A stretch of DNA of 64,000 nucleotides from Flavobacterium yafengii. GTDB lineage: Bacteria; Bacteroidota; Bacteroidia; Flavobacteriales; Flavobacteriaceae. The stretch lies in NCBI RefSeq assembly GCF_030010375.1, contig NZ_JASCRY010000001.1, positions 992,001 through 1,056,000 of the forward strand. The letters run 5' to 3'. The notes beneath the pieces are model-generated. The model was not told the DNA's origin. It worked only from the letters and a program-made list of their open reading frames with translations, and ran no database searches. The translations under genes were made by a program, and so were the position numbers. This document shows, piece after piece, positions 59,906 to 64,000 of this stretch; the first letter of the stretch is position 1; each line of letters opens with the position of its first letter.

Positions 59906-62512
59906 TTGGCATCTAAAGATAAAGTAGTTAAGGAAACTCCGTTAATGAAGCAGTACAATGAGATAAAAAGAAAGTATCCTGATGCTTGTCTTTTATTTCG
60001 CGTTGGGGATTTTTATGAGACATTTGGAGAAGACGCAGTTCGTGCTTCAAAAATATTAGGAATTGTCTTGACTAAACGCGGAGCGGGTTCTGAAACTGAA
60101 ACGGCGCTGGCTGGTTTTCCGCATCATTCCTTGAATACATATTTACCAAAGTTAGTTAAAGCAGGACTTCGTGTGGCAATTTGTGACCAGCTCGAAGATC
60201 CAAAAATGACTAAGACTATTGTAAAACGTGGTGTTACTGAACTGGTAACTCCTGGTGTTTCTATGAATGATGAAGTTTTGCAATCTAAAACCAATAACTT
60301 TTTAGCGTCCATTTTCTTTGCCAATAAATCAATAGGAATTTCCTTTTTGGATGTTTCTACAGGTGAGTTTTTAACGGCGCAAGGCAATGCAGAATATATT
60401 GACAAACTGTTGCAGAATTTTAATCCAAGTGAGGTTCTGATTCCAAAAAATAATAAGAATGATTTCCGAGAAATTTTCGGTGATGATTACCATAGTTTTT
60501 ACTTGGAAGATTGGATTTACAAAGAAGATTATGCATTCGAAATCTTAACAAAGCATTTCCAAACGGTTTCCTTGAAAGGATTTGGAATCGAAGAATTGAA
60601 AGAAGGAATTATTGCGTCGGGAGCCATTTTGTATTATTTATCCGAAACGCAGCATAATAAAGTGCAACATATCACGGCTATTCAGCGTATTGCCGAAGAC
60701 GCTTATGTCTGGATGGATCGTTTTACCATTCGCAATCTGGAATTGTACCACAGTTATAATCCAAACGCGGTAACGCTTCTTGATGTGATTGATAAAACGC
60801 TTTCGCCAATGGGTGGTCGTTTGTTAAAAAGGTGGTTGGCGCTTCCTTTGAAAGACGGTGTTAAAATAAAAAGTCGTCACCAAGTGGTTTCTTATTTAAA
60901 AGAGAATCAAGATGTTTTAAAGAATATTCAGAATCAAATCAAGCAAATTTCTGACTTGGAACGTTTGATTTCAAAAATTGCTGCCGGAAAAGTATCGCCC
61001 CGTGAAGTAGTTTATCTGAAAGAATCACTGGATGCTATTATTCCAATAAAAACCTTGGCGTTAGAAAGTCCGCAAGAAGCCGTAAAAGTGATCGGTGACA
61101 GTTTGCATAGTTGCGAATTGTTGCGTGAAAAAATTAAAACCGTTTTAAATCAAGATGCGCCTGTGGCTATTGCCAAAGGAAATGCGATTGCCAAAGGAAT
61201 CAATGCAGAATTAGATGAGTTGCGTGCGATATCAACTTCTGGAAAAGAATTTTTGGAAGGAATTGAAAAGCGAGAATCACAACTGACAGGGATTTCTTCG
61301 TTGAAAATTTCCTTTAATAACGTTTTTGGCTACTACATCGAAGTTAGGAACATGCATAAGGATAAAGTTCCTGCGGAATGGATTCGAAAACAAACTTTGG
61401 TTAATGCAGAGCGTTATATTACGGAGGAATTAAAAGAATACGAAACTAAAATCCTTGGTGCCGAAGAGAAAATCCATAAAATAGAAGTAGAATTATTTGA
61501 ACAATTAGTGAGTTGGATTGCCACTTATATCAAGCCGGTTCAAATGAATGCTAATTTAGTGGCGCAACTCGATTGTTTGTGTTCTTTTACGCAATTGGCT
61601 ATCGAAAATAAATACATCTGTCCGGAACTAGACGAAACATTCGAACTGGAAATTAAAAACGGAAGGCATCCTGTTATCGAAAAACAATTGCCTGTTGGTA
61701 TGCCTTACATAGCCAATGATGTTTTCTTAGATAGAGAAACACAGCAGTTGATTATGATTACGGGTCCAAATATGTCTGGAAAGTCGGCTATTTTGCGTCA
61801 AACGGCGCTGATTGTACTCTTGTCTCAAATGGGGAGTTTTGTCCCGGCAGACAGCGTGAGAATGGGAATTGTAGATAAAATATTCACCAGAGTAGGAGCC
61901 AGCGATAATATTTCGATGGGAGAATCTACTTTTATGGTCGAAATGAATGAAACGGCTTCTATTTTGAATAATATTTCCGACAGGAGTTTAGTGCTTTTGG
62001 ATGAAATTGGAAGAGGAACGAGCACCTATGATGGGATTTCCATCGCATGGGCAATTGCGGAGTTTTTGCATGAACATCCTTCGCAACCAAAGACATTATT
62101 TGCAACACATTACCATGAGTTGAATGAAATGAGTGAATCATTGCCTAGAATTCAGAATTATAATGTGGCCGTCAAAGAATTGAAAGATACCGTGCTTTTT
62201 ATTCGAAAATTAGTAAAAGGAGGAAGTGCGCATAGTTTTGGAATACATGTGGCGAAGATGGCCGGAATGCCTCAGATTGTAATTTTGAAAGCACAAAAGC
62301 TTTTAAAGAAATTAGAGAAAAATCACTCCAGCGATGCGCTGAACGGAATTAAAGCTGCAAAAGACGAAATGCAAATGAGTTTCTTTAATCTGGATGATCC
62401 ATTATTGGAGGAAATCAAAGAAGAGATTTTGAATCTGGATATTAATACCATTACGCCTATGGAAGCACTGATGAAATTGAATGAAATTAAAAGAATGTTG
62501 ACCAGAAAATAA
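59906..62512 (+). CDS. mutS: DNA mismatch repair protein MutS
   Basis: An 868-residue protein. Mismatch-binding domain with FRVGDFYETFGEDAV (Phe-x-Glu motif FYE), clamp and lever domains, then the ATPase with Walker A TGPNMSGKSA, signature DNISMGESTFMVEM, Walker B LVLLDEIGRGTSTYDG and H-loop FATHYHEL. The start is a TTG; it gives the conserved N-terminus, and no ATG precedes it. Complete. Confidence 0.96.
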   Translation: MASKDKVVKETPLMKQYNEIKRKYPDACLLFRVGDFYETFGEDAVRASKILGIVLTKRGAGSETETALAGFPHHSLNTYLPKLVKAGLRVAICDQLEDPKMTKTIVKRGVTELVTPGVSMNDEVLQSKTNNFLASIFFANKSIGISFLDVSTGEFLTAQGNAEYIDKLLQNFNPSEVLIPKNNKNDFREIFGDDYHSFYLEDWIYKEDYAFEILTKHFQTVSLKGFGIEELKEGIIASGAILYYLSETQHNKVQHITAIQRIAEDAYVWMDRFTIRNLELYHSYNPNAVTLLDVIDKTLSPMGGRLLKRWLALPLKDGVKIKSRHQVVSYLKENQDVLKNIQNQIKQISDLERLISKIAAGKVSPREVVYLKESLDAIIPIKTLALESPQEAVKVIGDSLHSCELLREKIKTVLNQDAPVAIAKGNAIAKGINAELDELRAISTSGKEFLEGIEKRESQLTGISSLKISFNNVFGYYIEVRNMHKDKVPAEWIRKQTLVNAERYITEELKEYETKILGAEEKIHKIEVELFEQLVSWIATYIKPVQMNANLVAQLDCLCSFTQLAIENKYICPELDETFELEIKNGRHPVIEKQLPVGMPYIANDVFLDRETQQLIMITGPNMSGKSAILRQTALIVLLSQMGSFVPADSVRMGIVDKIFTRVGASDNISMGESTFMVEMNETASILNNISDRSLVLLDEIGRGTSTYDGISIAWAIAEFLHEHPSQPKTLFATHYHELNEMSESLPRIQNYNVAVKELKDTVLFIRKLVKGGSAHSFGIHVAKMAGMPQIVILKAQKLLKKLEKNHSSDALNGIKAAKDEMQMSFFNLDDPLLEEIKEEILNLDINTITPMEALMKLNEIKRMLTRK

Positions 62513-62581
62513 TTTATTTTGTTTTAAAGTTTAGGTTATCAGAACATTAACTTAAATCTCTGATTTTTTTATAAAAAAGGC

Positions 62582-62611
62582 TTGTATAATTCAATAAATG
62601 TCCTAAATTTG
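62582..62611 (+). promoter_or_regulatory. Promoter of the tRNA-Gly/tRNA-Leu unit
   Basis: TTG (62582-62584) and TAAATTTG (62604-62611) with 19-bp spacing match the Bacteroidota promoter. Leader CCGCAATACAGAACAAG (62615-62631) follows and is nearly identical to that before tRNA-Glu. Confidence 0.85.
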
Positions 62612-62660
62612 CATCCGCAATACAGAACAAGTATCGCGGTTCTTTATAAGAATTGAAAAT

Positions 62661-62736
62661 GCGAAAATAGCTCAGTTGGTAGAGCGCGACCTTGCCAAGG
62701 TCGAGGTCGCGGGTTCGAGCCCCGTTTTTCGCTCCA
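62661..62736 (+). tRNA. tRNA-Gly (anticodon GCC)
   Basis: A 76-base cloverleaf with acceptor GCGAAAA/TTTTCGC, anticodon loop TTGCCAA, T-arm GGGTTCGAGCCCC, and encoded CCA at 62734-62736. Confidence 0.96.
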
Positions 62737-62747
62737 CACTACATAAT

Positions 62748-62833
62748 GCTCGGATGGTGAAATTGGTAGACACGCTGGACTTAAAATCCAGTGAACAGCA
62801 ATGTTCGTGCGGGTTCAAGTCCCGCTCTGAGTA
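62748..62833 (+). tRNA. tRNA-Leu (anticodon TAA)
   Basis: An 86-base class II tRNA. Acceptor GCTCGGA pairs with TCTGAGT (with G-U pairs), anticodon stem CTGGA/TCCAG, loop CTTAAAA with anticodon TAA, variable arm GAACAGCAATGTTC. It is 11 bp after tRNA-Gly and shares its promoter. CCA is not fully encoded. Confidence 0.96.
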
Positions 62834-62836
62834 CTA

Positions 62837-62866
62837 AAGCCTCTTCAATTGAAGAGGCTTTTTTTT
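62837..62866 (+). terminator. Terminator after the tRNA pair
   Basis: AAGCCTCTTC-AATT-GAAGAGGCTT (62837-62860) followed by a T run. Its GCCTC...GAGGC core resembles the tRNA-Glu terminator. Confidence 0.9.
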
Positions 62867-62962
62867 GTTTTTATGGTTTTTTGTATAAAACTAAATCTGT
62901 CGAAACCAATATCAACTTTTTTTTGTGATTTGTAATTTTAATTTTTATTTTTTTAATAAATA

Positions 62963-63310
62963 ATGGGTGCTTTTGTAATTAGTAAAAGATATAACGACGA
63001 ATATAAATTTGTTTTCACTTCCAGAAAGGGAAAGGTTGTTTTTACGAGTTTAAGTTATGAACTTAAGTTTGAGTGTGAGGAAGATATTGAAAAGTTTAAA
63101 GCTACAATTGAAACCGCTGACTTTTTGAAATTTAAGTCTTCCAGTGGGAAATTCTATTTTAAATTGATGATGGAAGGAAATCATTTTGCAACAAGTAGAA
63201 AATATACCACTTCGTTGCGTCTGCAAAAAGGAATCGATGAAATTGTGCGATATGGTTCAAGTTCAGAGGTGTTAGATTTTTCTGGAAATGATTTTATTTT
63301 TTCGGATTAA
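62963..63310 (+). CDS. YegP-like (DUF1508) protein
   Basis: A 115-residue protein with two half repeats: GAFVISKRYNDEYKFVFTSRKGKVVFTSLSYELKFECEEDIEKFK and FLKFKSSSGKFYFKLMMEGNHFATSRKYTTSLRLQKGIDEI. This fits DUF1508/YegP, a small cytoplasmic protein family of unknown function. The assignment is less firm because the second repeat is diverged. Followed by a perfect terminator. Confidence 0.78.
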   Translation: MGAFVISKRYNDEYKFVFTSRKGKVVFTSLSYELKFECEEDIEKFKATIETADFLKFKSSSGKFYFKLMMEGNHFATSRKYTTSLRLQKGIDEIVRYGSSSEVLDFSGNDFIFSD

Positions 63311-63334
63311 AGGTTTATGAATTAATTCATAAAT

Positions 63335-63379
63335 AAAAAAAGAGAGTCGTGAAATTTAAATTTCACGACTCTCTTTTTT
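63335..63379 (+). terminator. Perfect hairpin terminator
   Basis: A 19-bp stem, AAAAAAGAGAGTCGTGAAA (63335-63353) with 63361-63379, followed by T. It ends the YegP-like gene. Confidence 0.9.
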
Positions 63380-63425
63380 TATTTATACATTTCTTCTTAA
63401 AGAATTGGAAATGTAATAAATTAAA

Positions 63426-63453
63426 AAAGCCATCTCGCATAGCGGATGGCTTT
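63426..63453 (-). terminator. Terminator after the Ala-rich lipoprotein
   Basis: AAAGCCATC (63426-63434) pairs with GATGGCTTT (63445-63453). T run on the minus strand. Confidence 0.8.
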
Positions 63454-63478
63454 AAAATTTTTAGAATTTGAGTTCTAA

Positions 63479-63703
63479 TTATTTTTTTGCAGCTTCAGTA
63501 GCAGTAGCAGCAGCTTCAGTAGCAACAGCAGCAGCAGAATCAACAACAACAGCAGCAGAATCAACTACAGCAGCAGCAGAATCAACAACAGCAGCAGCAG
63601 AATCAACTACAGCAGCAGCGTCCTCAGCAGGAGCGTCAGCTTTTTTACATGATACAACAGTCAAAACAGCAACAGCAGCTAAACTTAAAAATACTTTTTT
63701 CAT
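63479..63703 (-). CDS. Small Ala-rich repeat lipoprotein
   Basis: A 74-residue lipoprotein. Signal peptide MKKVFLSLAAVAVLTVVSC with lipobox VVSC, then KKADAPAED, four tandem AA(A/V)VVDS units and an Ala/Thr/Glu/Lys tail. The repeats are encoded by four 21-bp units. Probably an abundant outer-membrane-anchored spacer-like lipoprotein. A -7 box TATCTTTG lies upstream on the minus strand at about 63741-63748. The unit number may vary between strains. Confidence 0.85.
   Translation of the reverse strand: MKKVFLSLAAVAVLTVVSCKKADAPAEDAAAVVDSAAAVVDSAAAVVDSAAVVVDSAAAVATEAAATATEAAKK
63531..63614. repeat. Four tandem 21-bp units inside the lipoprotein gene
   Basis: Units at 63531-63551, 63552-63572, 63573-63593 and 63594-63614, each GCAGCAGAATCAAC plus a variable ACAACA/TACAGCA end. 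The period is a multiple of three, so copy-number change would keep the frame. Confidence 0.9.
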
Positions 63704-63891
63704 CTTAATTTAATATAAAAGGTTAATTATTAATTCGTGGCAAAGATATAAATTTTTTAATATGTAAAATATTTTTTTATTTTTTTTTTAAAAAATAATA
63801 TTTTTTGTCAACGCCGAAACAAATAACAATTATTATGCCAATTCAGTCAAATAATTAATAAATGCTTTATATCGGTGTTGAGCGCTTGGTT

Positions 63892-64000
63892 TTACTTTAA
63901 GTTTTTCTTTTTCAGAGGTTTGCTTTTCTTAGGGTGAACCAGTTTTAGTTCACTTATCAAGTTTTTTGCACCCGCATATTTATCTATAATAAACAGGACG
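63892..64000 (-). CDS. 3' end of an unidentified gene, truncated by the window
   Basis: On the minus strand a frame is open from the window edge to the stop at 63892-63894. It ends with IIDKYAGAKNLISELK and a basic tail (HPKKSKPLKKKNLK). A second frame downstream (about 63833-63930) reads like a protein C-terminus (AQHRYKAFINYLTELA) and would join it by a frameshift. The family is not recognised. It could also be non-coding coincidence. Confidence 0.3.
   Translation of the reverse strand, partial: VLFIIDKYAGAKNLISELKLVHPKKSKPLKKKNLK

Noticed and set aside
63531..63614. CRISPR-like short repeats
   Set aside because: The 21-bp units are contiguous, have no spacers and lie in frame in a coding gene.
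63468..63713. Ser/Thr/Ala-rich frame opposite the Ala-rich lipoprotein
   Set aside because: The minus strand has a clear lipoprotein signal, terminator and promoter; the plus strand frame is its mirror.

Overview
The window looks like chromosome from a Flavobacterium-type member of the Bacteroidota. The DNA is AT-rich. Start codons lack Shine-Dalgarno sequences. Promoters fit the Bacteroidota pattern TTG/TTTG - about 19 bp - TAnnTTTG. The gene content includes a PorP/SprF type IX secretion protein, a T9SS type B sorting domain, DUF6089, DUF4403 and a FolK-deoxynucleoside kinase fusion. Nothing points to an intact phage, transposon, integrase or CRISPR array. Species-level identity cannot be read from the sequence alone.

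Layout. 1-1855: end of a cytochrome oxidase assembly operon (truncated thioredoxin-like protein, SCO protein, DUF420 protein, small CxxC protein). 1889-3298: DUF4403 lipoprotein. 3472-10600: a MacAB-TolC-like exporter with one ATPase, two permeases, two adaptors and one TolC. 10685-15497: tsaB, an MscS channel, a repetitive LEA-like protein, dodecin, an Nfu Fe-S scaffold and PorP/SprF. 15515-26484: housekeeping and envelope genes, including gamma carbonic anhydrase, murI, the leftward block CBS-nadK-DUF6089-uppS-bamA-ompH-ompH, pdxJ, an alpha/beta hydrolase and a holin-like membrane protein. 26572-36645: a copper handling island. 36691-40268: MOSC protein, small His/Met-rich protein, tRNA-Glu and an accessory stretch with duplicated intergenic repeats. 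40644-44361: tig, clpP, clpX. 44537-46301: a four-gene SRPBCC/VOC cassette followed by a decayed second copy of the clpX 3' end and its terminator. 46638-62512: serB, GH3, DUF2797, AsmA, sppA, folK-dNK, a T9SS lectin-like protein, an RNA methylase, DUF1573 and mutS. 62661-64000: tRNA-Gly, tRNA-Leu, a YegP-like protein, an Ala-rich repeat lipoprotein and an unresolved gene end.

The most system-like region is the copper island. It combines a Cys-rich exported protein, two DUF3347 proteins with different N-terminal metal modules, a TlpA-like thioredoxin, an exported HMA-like protein, a predicted outer-membrane barrel, an unusual regulator fusing an HMA-like CxxC module to an AraC-type DNA-binding domain, a protein with three heavy-metal-binding repeats, a CopA ATPase with one HMA and two such repeats, and a multicopper oxidase carrying a C-terminal CopB-like domain. 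A plausible reading is sensing by the HMA-AraC protein, cytoplasmic export by CopA, periplasmic buffering by the Cys/Met/His-rich proteins and oxidation by the outer-membrane-associated oxidase.

The most informative structural observation is the duplicated, degenerate clpX 3' end and terminator bracketing the SRPBCC/VOC cassette, which marks a past insertion or duplication. Other signals are a perfect palindrome over the tig promoter, a 15-bp palindrome found at two unrelated loci, a conserved leader downstream of both tRNA promoters, and several short genes not caught by a length cut-off. Function assignments come from motif recognition by eye; no database search was run.
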